In this document: in pieces, positions 1-8,710 of the stretch
How positions within the stretch are numbered: the first letter of the stretch is position 1
Layout: every line of letters begins with the position of its first letter
Origin: Bradyrhizobium sp. G127
GTDB taxonomy: Bacteria > Pseudomonadota > Alphaproteobacteria > Rhizobiales > Xanthobacteraceae
DNA length: 64,000 nt
Assembly: GCF_021502575.1 (NCBI RefSeq)
Contig: NZ_JAKFGN010000001.1
Coordinates: forward strand, 744,001 to 808,000
Direction: 5' to 3'
Position numbers and translations under genes: made by a program
Notes under the pieces: model-generated
What the model was told of the DNA's origin: nothing
Databases searched by the model: none
The model's input: only the letters and a program-made list of their open reading frames with translations

Positions 1-2
1 AA

Positions 3-725
3 CTGATCGCCGCCGCAAAGGATCGGCGCGAGTTTCTGAAGGAAGAAAGCAAGATCAAGTTCGGGCGCTTGCTCACGAATCCGAGCAAGATCATTTGCGT
101 GGGGCTGAACTACAAGGCTCACGCCGAGGAAACTGGCGCTCGTCTTCCCGCGGAGCCGGTTCTTTTCAACAAATACAACAACACTCTTGCCGCTCACAAC
201 TGCACCATCAAGCTGCCGCGGCAAGAGGTTTCGCATAAGTTCGACTACGAGACCGAGCTTGTGATCGTCATCGGAAGGAAGGCGCGCGATGTGTCCGAGG
301 CTGACGCTTTGGGCTATGTGGCGGGATATGCTGTCGGGCACGACTTCTCGGCTAGGGATTTGCAGCTGGAAAAAGGCGGTCAATGGATGATCGGAAAGAC
401 GCTGGACGATTTTGCGCCGATTGGCCCGTATTTCGTCTCTGCCGACTTGGTCGATCCGAACAACCTGACCATTGAAACCTTCGTGAACGACGAACCGGAG
501 CCGCGGCAATCGTCCAACACGTCGAGATTCATATTCAACCCGCAGAAAGTGATCTCCTACGCATCGAAGCTGTTCACGCTGGAGCCCGGCGATATCATCT
601 TCACGGGCACTCCGTCGGGTGTGATCATTGGGTTACCGAAGGAAAAGCAGGTTTGGCTGAAGGCCGGCGACAAGATAACGAGCCGGATCGAGAAGCTTGG
701 AACGCTGCGCTTCGATCTCGCGTAG
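3..725 (+). CDS. Fumarylacetoacetate hydrolase family protein (5' partial)
   Basis: The reading frame is open to the left edge of the window, so the true start lies outside; an internal TTG at 69 is not a credible start. About 240 residues of the FAH fold are visible: ICVGLNYKAHAEE near the beginning, a DYETELVIVIG strand carrying acidic metal ligands, HDFSARDLQ, and the closing FTGTPSGV motif. Family members hydrolyse or isomerise acylpyruvates and 2-keto-3-deoxy sugar acids with a divalent metal. The substrate cannot be told from the sequence. It may be the end of an aromatic or sugar-acid catabolic operon that begins outside the window. The convergent TetR gene downstream bounds it. Confidence 0.85.
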   Translation: MIAAAKDRREFLKEESKIKFGRLLTNPSKIICVGLNYKAHAEETGARLPAEPVLFNKYNNTLAAHNCTIKLPRQEVSHKFDYETELVIVIGRKARDVSEADALGYVAGYAVGHDFSARDLQLEKGGQWMIGKTLDDFAPIGPYFVSADLVDPNNLTIETFVNDEPEPRQSSNTSRFIFNPQKVISYASKLFTLEPGDIIFTGTPSGVIIGLPKEKQVWLKAGDKITSRIEKLGTLRFDLA

Positions 726-878
726 AAAGACTGACGTCCTTGGTTGGCTCGGTCAGAATCACCGAGCCAACCGGCTCCCGCTAGCGGTTTGCCGTTGTGA
801 GGCCGTCCTTAGCGGCCTTGCTGAACTCAACCGATCTGAACGCCTGGGCCAAGGTTGCGCTTTAGGCCACCATCACGT

Positions 879-1457
879 TCAGGCGACGATGTCGTCGATC
901 AGTTCATCGATGGACGTATCGGCAATGTGGTACTCGAAGAGATTCTCCCGATTGAGCATGACAGCGCCGTGAAGGCCGGCCCAGATACGAAGCGCCCGAA
1001 GCTTGCGGGCACGGGATGGAGCTAGGGATTCAACAAGGAGGGAGAAGCTTTCTCGGGCGATGGTCTTGACCTCGTCGTTCTCCGAGGCGCCTGCAACGAT
1101 ACCCGAGGCAAACATGAGATTGTAGAGGCCGGGTCTGGCTTTGCCGAAGGCAACGTATGCCTTTGCCATGGCGGCCACGGCGCGTCTTCCGGAAAGACCT
1201 TCTGTCGAGTTCCGCAGCGTAACAACAAACATTTTGAAGCTCTCGGTCGCGATGGCCGTCAGCAATTGTTCCTTATCCTGGAAGTGCCTGTATGGGGCGG
1301 ATTGAGAAACTCCTAGATCGCGTGCGAGCGCCGCCAGACTGACGGCTTCCGGGCCGGATTGTTCTATCTGTGATAGCGCCAAGTTCAACAACGTCTGCCG
1401 AAGGTCGCCGTGATGGTACGCTTCGACAGGCTTGGCCAAGTTTCGTCTCTTGCTCAT
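879..1457 (-). CDS. TetR/AcrR family transcriptional regulator
   Basis: 192 residues. The N-terminal helix-turn-helix is clear at about residues 38-62 (SLAALARDLGVSQSAPYRHF), preceded by the usual first helix. The C-terminal ligand domain carries a WAGLHGAVML segment typical of the TetR_C_33/WHG type. TetR proteins normally repress nearby genes until a small ligand releases them from DNA. The gene is convergent with the FAH gene, and the 755-base region upstream holds no clear target gene, so its regulon cannot be assigned. The start ATG at 1457 is the only good one before the HTH. Confidence 0.85.
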   Translation of the reverse strand: MSKRRNLAKPVEAYHHGDLRQTLLNLALSQIEQSGPEAVSLAALARDLGVSQSAPYRHFQDKEQLLTAIATESFKMFVVTLRNSTEGLSGRRAVAAMAKAYVAFGKARPGLYNLMFASGIVAGASENDEVKTIARESFSLLVESLAPSRARKLRALRIWAGLHGAVMLNRENLFEYHIADTSIDELIDDIVA

Positions 1458-2212
1458 TTTGCCACAATATCATGTTCGTGTTGACAACAAGCCTGACCGA
1501 ACAACTATTTCGAAAGCGGGAGCTTGCGGCCGTCGTCGTCGCTTCGTGGCGACGTCCGTTGCTGTCGCCGATCGTCCGGCTTGTATGCCCGGCGCCGAAA
1601 CCTGATGGACCGGCGCAGTATTTCATGGCGAGTGCTTGACAGTGCTCGATTGTCTTACGGCACTTCGAATGTACTATGATAGTATATCGGCCTGCAACAC
1701 GCTCCGGGCAGGGACATATGCTTCAGGTTTCTAAACAGGGCAGGCCGGGAAGGGGCAGCTGGGCCATTCTCTTGACCGACGGCTTCAGGCTGGTTGATCG
1801 CGCTGACCACGGAGAATGGCGAACGAATTCTCGATGCCATCTGCGCTGACTATGGTAGCGCACGGTGGCGACACACGACAGCCATGGCCTGAGCACAGGT
1901 CGAGGAGATCAGAAATCTCTGTGCTCTGTCGAGGACCTCCCCGTTCGGACCCAACACCAGAACATTGGGCTGTGCTCCGGTGATCAAGCTAGCGGATGGT
2001 CGCATTGGGACGTTGGCCGTCTTCTCGCTGTCGCTGGAATAGAGTTGAGTAATTAAATCGCGGTTTCTGCGGTTCGTCGGGAGCCGCATCTTTGCTGCCG
2101 CTTTCGCGAACCACGGGAGCGGGGTGCGGCGTATTGTCTCATGAGAGTTCAGCTTTAGCCTTTGTTCAGCCGCGTGGTCTTGAACTCGTCGGCAAAAAGA
2201 AAGGCGTTCGGA
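1458..2212. other. Long intergenic region without a supported gene
   Basis: 755 bases between the TetR gene and the FemAB-like gene. The open frames here (for example 1850-2227 on the minus strand) look like no family I know and have no convincing ribosome binding site. A perfect 13-bp palindrome, TACTATGATAGTA, lies at 1672-1684 shortly after a TTGACA at about 1636. One broken plus-strand frame (about 1798-2040) reads like eroded coding sequence interrupted by a stop. The stretch may hold a promoter/operator and a gene remnant. Confidence 0.4.
1672..1684. promoter_or_regulatory. 13-bp perfect palindrome, possible operator
   Basis: TACTAT-G-ATAGTA is a perfect inverted repeat in AT-rich DNA, about 215 bases upstream of the divergently oriented TetR start at 1457. 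A site this short can occur by chance, and no binding protein can be named. Confidence 0.25.
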
Positions 2213-3316
2213 ATGGCTTCCTCGCAAGGTTTGCTCCGTGTCGTATCTGGGTCCGCAGATACATCAACAGATGTAGAAATTCGCATCGATAATGTTGCCG
2301 ATGCCGATTGGCACGCGGCGATGTGTCAGTTTGCAGACCTCCACTATGAACAAACAGCGGTCTACGGCGCGCATAAAACGGGCGAAGTTGGCAGCCACTT
2401 GATGTTGTTCAAACACGGGCGGCCGATCGCCGGAGCTCGATTGGGACTTTATACTTTACCGATCATAAACAGGGGACTGGCACTTTTGCGATTTGGTCCG
2501 TTTTGGCGGCAAGCCGAAGGGCAAACCAGTATCGCGACATATACAGCTTTTGTGCAAGCGCTTGTGGACGAATACTGTACCAAGCGGAAACACTACCTCG
2601 TGGTGCGACCGCGCGCTCATCCCGAGTTCTATCCGCTGGAAAGCGCGGCGCTTTCGGACTTCGGGTTTCGCGCCGATCAGTCGACCATGCTGGATCGGTA
2701 CCTCGTCGATGCATCTCTTTCTGAAGCAGAGCAGCGAAAAAGCCTGTCGAAGCGCTGGCGATATAATCTTAAAGCCGGAGAATCCCACGCCCTTGAGATA
2801 AGATTTGGCGAGTCCCCGGAGGCCATGGATATGTTCCGCTCCCTCTACGCCGACATGGTCAAGCGAAAGAATCTCAATTATCCGGGCGTCGATCACGTCG
2901 AATATATGCCGCAACTAATTTTGTTTCCCGAGCAGATGAAGTTGCGTGTCGTGCTGGCGTACAAGGATGGCGAAGCAATCGCAGGGGCCGCTTTCGGTGT
3001 CGTGGGCGATATTGCTTACTACGTTTTCGGCGCAAGCACTGACACTGGTGTCGATCTGGAAGCCGGCTACGTCCTGCAGTGGAAAATACTGAACTGGTTG
3101 CGCGAAAACTCAAACGTCCGCTGGTACGAACTTGGTGGACCGGGCGACCCCGGCATTCAACAGTTCAAAAAGGGACTGGCCGGCTCGAAGGGCTTATTAA
3201 TGCCAATTCAAGAATTTCACTACTGCACAGATCTTAGCGCGGAGCTCTCAGTTAAAGGGCTTTTCAAGTTACGGGACCTTCGAAACAGCATTCAACGATG
3301 GCAACGCTCAAAATAG
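2213..3316 (+). CDS. FemAB/GNAT-type acyltransferase-like protein
   Basis: 367 residues from the ATG at 2213, chosen because an AGAAAGG lies 7-8 bases upstream; the frame also opens from a TTG at 2162. The protein looks like the tandem-GNAT FemAB family (Acetyltransf_6/FemAB-like). It has a KRWRYNLKAGE helix near the middle, and then AIAGAAFGVVGDIAYYVFGAS and YVLQWKILNWLRE segments with WYELGGPGDPG, which correspond to the family's C-terminal GNAT half. Relatives add amino acids to peptidoglycan precursors or act in exopolysaccharide and lipid synthesis. There is no signal peptide or membrane segment, so it should be cytosolic. No neighbour clarifies the substrate. Confidence 0.65.
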   Translation: MASSQGLLRVVSGSADTSTDVEIRIDNVADADWHAAMCQFADLHYEQTAVYGAHKTGEVGSHLMLFKHGRPIAGARLGLYTLPIINRGLALLRFGPFWRQAEGQTSIATYTAFVQALVDEYCTKRKHYLVVRPRAHPEFYPLESAALSDFGFRADQSTMLDRYLVDASLSEAEQRKSLSKRWRYNLKAGESHALEIRFGESPEAMDMFRSLYADMVKRKNLNYPGVDHVEYMPQLILFPEQMKLRVVLAYKDGEAIAGAAFGVVGDIAYYVFGASTDTGVDLEAGYVLQWKILNWLRENSNVRWYELGGPGDPGIQQFKKGLAGSKGLLMPIQEFHYCTDLSAELSVKGLFKLRDLRNSIQRWQRSK

Positions 3317-3620
3317 CCCCGCGAAAGCAGACCTGAATGATTTCAATGGCCCGGCTCAGACTACGAATCCGGGGGCGGGTTCGAATATCTTCGGGCGCGC
3401 CAAATTGCCACCATTCAGAATAAAACCGCGAACGCGATGACCCACAGATGTTGTCGGGTTCGGAATCCATTTGAATGGCGAGCCACTCAAGTCTCCGCTG
3501 CGCCCCGGTCGCGCGCGGCGACTTGGCGGAATGCCCTTGCCGGTCAACTCGGAAAGGTGACTGCTCCCGGCCACAAACAGGAGCAGTCCGGGGTCCGCGA
3601 TACACGATCGGCGCCCTTCG
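3317..3620. other. Intergenic region with one hairpin
   Basis: 304 bases between the convergent FemAB-like and binding-protein genes. A 7-bp hairpin (CTGCTCC / GGAGCAG, 3561-3586) could end transcription of the minus-strand binding-protein gene, although it has no T run. Nothing else is recognised. Confidence 0.35.
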
Positions 3621-4835
3621 CTACTTCGCAAGTGGGCAGGCACCCTCACTCAGCGGACGGAAGGCCTTGTCGCCCGGCATCACCGAGACGACTTTGTAAT
3701 AATCCCACGGCTTCTTCGACTCGTCAGGCTTCTTCACTTCGACAAGGTACATGTCGTGGATGACCCGCCCGTCCGCGCGGACAGATGTTTTACCGAACAG
3801 CGGATCATCGAATACGCCTGCTGCGCGCAGGTTCGAGACGACAGCGGCGCCGTCTTTCGCGCTGCCTGTCTTCGCAACGGCATTCAAGTAAGCGAACGTA
3901 GCTGAGTAGCTCCCGGCCTGGCTCATCGACGGCATCTTGCCGTCCATGCGCTTGGCAAAGCGTTCGCCGAAGGTTCGCGTTTTGTCGTTAAGATCCCAAT
4001 AGAAGGCGGTGGTAAGCTGGAGGCCGTGCGACGATTTCAATCCGAGCGCGTGAATATCGTTGATGAACACGATCAGGCCGACCAGCTTTTGCCCGCCGGC
4101 GACGATGCCGAATTCTCCCGCGGTCTTGATGGCGTTGATGGTGTCCGCACCGCCGTTTGCGAGGCCGATGATCTGCGCCTTCGAGTTCTGTGCCTGAAGC
4201 AGGAACGACGAGAAATCGGTCGCACCAAGCGGGTGCCGAACCGAACCGAGTATCGTGCCGCCGTTCGCTTTCACGACATCCGAAGCCTCGCGTTCCATCG
4301 TCGTTCCGAAAGTGTAGTCGGCTGTGAGAAAATACCAGCTCTTGCCACCGCTCTTCACAACGGCCTCGGCCGTCCCGTGAGAACTCGACCATGTGTCCCA
4401 CACCCAGTGCAGGGTGTTCGGTGTACACGCCTTGCCCGTGATGTCTGATGTGCCCGCGGTCGTCGCGATCATCACCTTGTTTTTTTCCTTGGCGATGCCG
4501 GCGACGGCCAAAGCCACGCCGCTGGTGGGGACATCGATGATCAGGTCGACATTCTCGGTGTCGAACCAGCGCCGGGCAACCGTCGCGGCGTTATCAGGTT
4601 TGTTCTGGGGATCGGCAGATACCACTTCGACGGCGAGAGCCCGGTTCACCGCGCGAAAATCCTCGACCGCCATTCTGACTGCTTCGAGCGAGCCCGGACC
4701 GGAGAAATCGGCGTAGGGGCCAGTCATATCGCTCATCACACCAATCTTGACCGCCACCTGCGCCGTCACGCTACCGCAAGTCAGGGCCAGAGCAACGGCC
4801 GCTGAACTCAATGAAATCACTGTTTTGCTCATCAT
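3621..4835 (-). CDS. ABC transporter substrate-binding protein, Leu/Ile/Val (Peripla_BP_6) type
   Basis: 404 residues with an N-terminal signal peptide ending near SVTAQ and the family start VAVKIGVMSDMTGPYADFSG. YFLTADYTFGTTMERE and PGDKAF-type segments follow, as in branched-chain amino-acid/aromatic-acid binding proteins. It would deliver a ligand to a LIV-type ABC permease, but no permease or ATPase genes are adjacent. It is transcribed divergently from the cyclohexanecarboxylate genes across a 219-bp region holding three related palindromes. Binding of cyclohexanecarboxylate or a related acid is therefore a reasonable inference. A GGGGGA lies 4 bases before the start. Confidence 0.85.
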   Translation of the reverse strand: MMSKTVISLSSAAVALALTCGSVTAQVAVKIGVMSDMTGPYADFSGPGSLEAVRMAVEDFRAVNRALAVEVVSADPQNKPDNAATVARRWFDTENVDLIIDVPTSGVALAVAGIAKEKNKVMIATTAGTSDITGKACTPNTLHWVWDTWSSSHGTAEAVVKSGGKSWYFLTADYTFGTTMEREASDVVKANGGTILGSVRHPLGATDFSSFLLQAQNSKAQIIGLANGGADTINAIKTAGEFGIVAGGQKLVGLIVFINDIHALGLKSSHGLQLTTAFYWDLNDKTRTFGERFAKRMDGKMPSMSQAGSYSATFAYLNAVAKTGSAKDGAAVVSNLRAAGVFDDPLFGKTSVRADGRVIHDMYLVEVKKPDESKKPWDYYKVVSVMPGDKAFRPLSEGACPLAK

Positions 4836-4877
4836 TTCCCCCGTTTTGAACGCCGCGATGTAATCCTCGCGTAAAAG

Positions 4878-4918
4878 AACAATATATTGTTACATAATAT
4901 ATAACAAGATATTGTTAT
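4878..4918. promoter_or_regulatory. Two AT-rich palindromic operators in the SBP/badH divergent promoter
   Basis: Site 1 (4878-4891) is AACAA-TATA-TTGTT, a perfect 14-bp palindrome. Site 2 (4901-4918) is ATAACAA-GATA-TTGTTAT, with perfect 7-bp arms. They lie 43-83 bases upstream of the binding-protein start. Together with a third copy at 4979-4992 they form a repeated operator with the spacing expected of a dimeric MarR-type regulator. The candidate protein is the MarR regulator encoded at 9601-10107. Confidence 0.6.
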
Positions 4919-4978
4919 ATAAGAGTCTCTCATACCCAGGCTTTCTATGAGCCTTGGCCTCCGAGGCAATCAAAATAG

Positions 4979-4992
4979 AACAATATATTGAC
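4979..4992. promoter_or_regulatory. Third copy of the AACAATATATTGTT-like operator, upstream of badH
   Basis: AACAA-TATA-TTGAC has one intact left half-site and a right half differing in the last two bases. It lies 62 bases before the badH start codon, so it is well placed to repress or activate the catabolic operon. It shares the AACAATATATTG core with site 1 (4878-4891). Confidence 0.5.
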
Positions 4993-5054
4993 ATATTATT
5001 GGAGCCAAAGCATACAGAGATTGATCGGCAACAACTGCAAGGCGGGAGCGAAGA

Positions 5055-5822
5055 ATGCGCGGGCTTGGTTCGAAAATCGTCGTCGTGACAGGCGGAGGTG
5101 GCGGCATCGGTGGAGCCACCTGCCGCCGGTTTGCTGCCGAAGGCGCGACAGTCGCAGTTTTCGATATCAATGCAGCAGCGGCCGAACGGACGGTCGCCGC
5201 GATCCTCTCAGACGGTGGCAAGGCGACCGCTTTCGCATGCGACATCACCGATCATGAGGGCGTGCGGTCCACGGTTGCAAAGGTGAACGGGTCGCTCGGG
5301 CCGATCGACGTGCTCGTCAACAATGCCGGATGGGATGTTTTCCGGCCGTTTCTCAAGACCACGCCGGCCGACTGGCAGAAGCTGATCGCCATCAATCTGA
5401 TCGGTGCGCTGAATATGCACCACGCTATCCTGCCGCAGATGGCCGAGCGCCGAAACGGCCGGGTGGTGAACATTGCGTCTGATGCGGCAAGGGTCGGCTC
5501 GTCAGGCGAGGCGGTTTATGCGGCCTGCAAAGCGGGCCTCCTCGCACTATCGAAGACGCTGGCGCGCGAGCACGCGCGTGACGGCATCACCTTTAACGTG
5601 GTTTGTCCGGGACCAACCGACACGCAATTGCTGGGTGACGTTCTCAATACGTCCAGCAATCCCGAGAAATTGCAGGAAGCATTCCGCCGCGCGATCCCGC
5701 TGGGACGCATAGGCAGTCCGGACGATCTGCCGGGGGCGATCTGCTTCTTCGCCAGCGACGATGCCGCATTCATCACCGGCCAGGTCCTGAGCGTGTCGGG
5801 CGGCCTGACGATGGCAGGCTGA
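5055..5822 (+). CDS. badH: 2-hydroxycyclohexanecarboxyl-CoA dehydrogenase (SDR family), BadH-like
   Basis: 255 residues, the length I recall for Rhodopseudomonas palustris BadH. The classical SDR features are present: TGGGGGIGG for NAD binding at about residues 12-20, NNAG near 90, a catalytic Ser in VNIASDAAR, and YAACK as the Tyr-x3-Lys pair. In the cyclohexanecarboxylate route it oxidises 2-hydroxycyclohexane-1-carboxyl-CoA to the 2-keto thioester using NAD+. It is the first gene of an apparent operon with aliB (14-base gap), aliA and badI. GGGAGCG lies upstream of the start. The SDR family is broad, so the specific call rests mainly on the neighbours. Confidence 0.8.
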   Translation: MRGLGSKIVVVTGGGGGIGGATCRRFAAEGATVAVFDINAAAAERTVAAILSDGGKATAFACDITDHEGVRSTVAKVNGSLGPIDVLVNNAGWDVFRPFLKTTPADWQKLIAINLIGALNMHHAILPQMAERRNGRVVNIASDAARVGSSGEAVYAACKAGLLALSKTLAREHARDGITFNVVCPGPTDTQLLGDVLNTSSNPEKLQEAFRRAIPLGRIGSPDDLPGAICFFASDDAAFITGQVLSVSGGLTMAG

Positions 5823-5837
5823 CGGGAGCCGGCAGAG

Positions 5838-6986
5838 ATGAGTTACGATTTCACTGAAGATCAGCGGGCGTTTCAGGAAACAGCGCGGCGCTTTGCCCGC
5901 GAGAAGCTCGCGCCAGGGTATCAGCGCCGCGAAGTGGAAGGTTGCATCGATCGCGGACTGGTGCGTGAGATGGGCCGCCTTGGATTGATCGCGCCGGAAT
6001 TGCCGGAGCAGTTCGGCGGTCTCGGCGCACCGAGCCTGACCAGCGGACTCATCGCCGAAGCAATCGGTTATGCCGATATCAATGCCGCCTATATCCAGAT
6101 TCTTGGTTCGCTGAACGGCAAGATCATCGCTGCGCATGCATCGTCGGAACTGGCCCGACAGTGGTTGCCCCGTCTCGTTTCAGGGGATGTTATCGTAGCG
6201 ATCGGTCTCACCGAACCGCGCGGCGGATCGGATGCCGCCCATCTGGCGCTGAGTGCGCGCCGCGAGGGCGACCGCTACTTTTTGAAGGGCGAAAAATCAT
6301 CGATCAGCATGGCGGATCAGGCCGATGCCGTCGTGCTGTTCGCCCGGACCGGAACTCCGGACAGCGGGGCGCGGGGCGTCAGTGCTTTTCTGGTGCCGAT
6401 GAATACGCCGGGTGTCACCACGTCGCGGTACAACGATCTCGGCAGCAAGGCGATCGGCCGAAGCTCGATCTTTTTCGACGATGTGGTTGTTCCGATCGAG
6501 AACCGGCTGGCGGACGAGGGCGCCGGATTTGTTCAGGTCATGCAAGGTTTCGATTTCAGCCGGGCGCTCATCGGCCTGCAGGTGCTGGGATCGGCGCAGG
6601 CTTCGCTGGACGAAAGCTGGGCCTATGTCCAGGAGCGCAAGGCATTCGGTGCGCCGCTATCAAAAAATCAGGGCGTGATCTTCCCTCTCGCTGAAGCCGA
6701 GACGATGCTCGAGGCGATCCGTCAGCTCTGCTATCGGACGCTGGCGCTCAAGGATGCGGGCAAGCCTCATACAGCCGAGGCTGCGATGTGCAAGTGGCTT
6801 GCACCGAAGACCGCGGTCGACGTCATACATCAGTGCCTGCTGACGCACGGCCACTATGGCTGGTCGCTTGATCTGCCGCATCAGCAGCGACTGCGCGACG
6901 TCATGGGTCTCGAAATCGGCGACGGCACTGCGCAGATCATGAAGCTCATCATTGCACGTGAAAAACTCAAGGGCGCTGCAAAATAA
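5838..6986 (+). CDS. aliB: Cyclohexanecarboxyl-CoA dehydrogenase (acyl-CoA dehydrogenase), AliB-like
   Basis: 382 residues with the three-part acyl-CoA dehydrogenase layout: helical N-terminus (FTEDQRAFQETARRFA), the flavin-contacting IGLTEPRGGSDA, and the C-terminal helical domain with RKAFGAPLSKNQ. In the cyclohexanecarboxylate pathway AliB makes cyclohex-1-ene-1-carboxyl-CoA, passing electrons through FAD. Where MCAD-type enzymes have the catalytic Glu in a YEGT motif, this protein reads IGDGTAQ, so an Asp takes that place. This may belong to ring-shaped substrates, but I cannot confirm which residue acts as base here. It lies between badH and aliA, all on one strand. Confidence 0.8.
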   Translation: MSYDFTEDQRAFQETARRFAREKLAPGYQRREVEGCIDRGLVREMGRLGLIAPELPEQFGGLGAPSLTSGLIAEAIGYADINAAYIQILGSLNGKIIAAHASSELARQWLPRLVSGDVIVAIGLTEPRGGSDAAHLALSARREGDRYFLKGEKSSISMADQADAVVLFARTGTPDSGARGVSAFLVPMNTPGVTTSRYNDLGSKAIGRSSIFFDDVVVPIENRLADEGAGFVQVMQGFDFSRALIGLQVLGSAQASLDESWAYVQERKAFGAPLSKNQGVIFPLAEAETMLEAIRQLCYRTLALKDAGKPHTAEAAMCKWLAPKTAVDVIHQCLLTHGHYGWSLDLPHQQRLRDVMGLEIGDGTAQIMKLIIAREKLKGAAK

Positions 6987-7018
6987 ACGACAGCGCTCGA
7001 GTCAGGAGGGAATAAGCC

Positions 7019-8662
7019 ATGGAATTCGATGCCATATTGATACCCTCGCGCCGGGCCGCCATGATCGAACAAGGCTTCTGGCGTGACAGCACGATTAACG
7101 ATGATCTGGATGCCTGCGTCGCAGCGTGTCCCGATAAACTCGCGCTAACGGCAGTATCGCTGGAGAGCGGCACCGTAACGCGCTTCACTTACCGTGAAAT
7201 GGCGGCGATGGCGGACCGCATTGCCATCGGCCTGTCGCGGCTGGGCGTGGGCCGCGATGACGTCGTTTCCATGCAATTGCCGAACTGGTGGCAGTTCACG
7301 CTGACTTATCTTGCGTGTTCGCGCATCGGCGCAGTCCTCAATCCGCTGATGCATATCTTCCGCGAGCGAGAACTTTCCTTCATGCTCAAGCATGGGAAGA
7401 GCAAGATCGTCATTGTGCCGAAGCTGTTTCGCGGCTTCGACCACGAGCAGATGATCACCGGTCTCAGGCCGAGCCTGCCTGATCTTCAGCACGTCATCGT
7501 CGTGGGAGGCCTTGGCGACAACAGCTTTGAGAAGAGGCTTAGCGAGCCCAGGTGGGAGGACGCGCCGGACGCAAACGACGTCCTGACGCGGCATCGTCCG
7601 GGGCCGGACGACGTCATGCAGCTTATCTACACGTCAGGCACAACAGGCGAACCAAAGGGTGTGATGCATTCGGCCAATACGACGATGGCCAACATCATCC
7701 CTTATGCAGAGCGTCTCCGGCTTGGAGCCGACGATGTGGTCCTGATGGCATCGCCGATGGCACATCAGACAGGCTTTATGTATGGGCTGATGATGCCGAT
7801 CATGTTGCGCAGCAGCGCAGTGTTGCAGGATATCTGGGATCCAAACAAAGCCGTCGAACTGATCCGCTGCGAGGGCGTGACCTTTACGATGGCGTCCACG
7901 CCGTTCCTGACCGATCTTGCCAAGGCAGTCAGCGATTCCGGTGAGGGCGTTCCGACCTTGCGCACATTTCTCTGCGCTGGCGCCCCGATTCCCGGACCCC
8001 TGGTGGAGAATGCGCGCAAGGCGCTGGGTGCCAAGATCGTATCGGCCTGGGGTATGACTGAAAATGGCGCTGTGACGTTGATCAAGCTCGAAGATGACGA
8101 CGAGCGCGCCTTCAACACCGCAGGCTGCCCGTTGCCCGGAGCCGAGATCCGCGTTGTCGATGCCGAGGACAGGCCTCTGCCTCATGGCGCGAGCGGCAGG
8201 CTGCTGGTACGTTCCTGCTCGAACTTCGGCGGCTATCTTCAGAGACCTCATCTCAACAACACGGATGAACAGGGCTGGTTTGATACCGGCGACCTCGCCG
8301 AGATCGACGACCGTGGCTACGTCCGGATCACCGGTCGATCGAAGGACGTGATCATAAGGGGCGGCGAGAATATTCCCGTCGTGGAGATCGAGACGCTTCT
8401 CTACAAGCATCCGGCAATCAATCAGGTCGCCATCGTGGCCTATCCCGATGAACGGCTTGGCGAACGCGGTTGCGCGGTGGTTGTGCCGAAGCCGGGACAA
8501 GCAATCGAACTCACCGGGATGATTGACTTTCTCAAATCGCACAAGGTCGCGCTCCAGTACATACCCGAGCGATTGCTGGTTCTTGACCAGATGCCGGCAA
8601 CACCGTCGGGGAAGATCCAGAAGTTCAAGCTGCGCGAGATCGTCAGACAGTCAGCCGGATAG
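7019..8662 (+). CDS. aliA: Cyclohexanecarboxylate-CoA ligase (AMP-binding), AliA-like
   Basis: 547 residues of the acyl-adenylate-forming superfamily. Visible core motifs are YTSGTTGEPKG (A3, phosphate loop), WGMTE (A5), WFDTGD (A7), GRSKDVIIRGGENI (A8 hinge) and PSGKIQKFKLR with the adenylation Lys (A10). The enzyme would couple ATP hydrolysis to CoA thioester formation, committing cyclohexanecarboxylate to ring oxidation. An AGGAGG lies 7 bases before the ATG. It follows aliB by 32 bases and precedes badI by 48, consistent with one transcript. Substrate specificity is inferred from badH/aliB/badI; a related cyclic or aromatic acid is possible. Confidence 0.8.
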   Translation: MEFDAILIPSRRAAMIEQGFWRDSTINDDLDACVAACPDKLALTAVSLESGTVTRFTYREMAAMADRIAIGLSRLGVGRDDVVSMQLPNWWQFTLTYLACSRIGAVLNPLMHIFRERELSFMLKHGKSKIVIVPKLFRGFDHEQMITGLRPSLPDLQHVIVVGGLGDNSFEKRLSEPRWEDAPDANDVLTRHRPGPDDVMQLIYTSGTTGEPKGVMHSANTTMANIIPYAERLRLGADDVVLMASPMAHQTGFMYGLMMPIMLRSSAVLQDIWDPNKAVELIRCEGVTFTMASTPFLTDLAKAVSDSGEGVPTLRTFLCAGAPIPGPLVENARKALGAKIVSAWGMTENGAVTLIKLEDDDERAFNTAGCPLPGAEIRVVDAEDRPLPHGASGRLLVRSCSNFGGYLQRPHLNNTDEQGWFDTGDLAEIDDRGYVRITGRSKDVIIRGGENIPVVEIETLLYKHPAINQVAIVAYPDERLGERGCAVVVPKPGQAIELTGMIDFLKSHKVALQYIPERLLVLDQMPATPSGKIQKFKLREIVRQSAG

Positions 8663-8710
8663 TCAGCCGAAACTTGCAATGCTCCAATATTCATCGAAAT
8701 GGAGAAGAAC

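Noticed and set aside
1850-2227. 125-codon minus-strand frame
   Set aside because: No ribosome site, no recognisable domain, and it overlaps the start of the FemAB-like gene.
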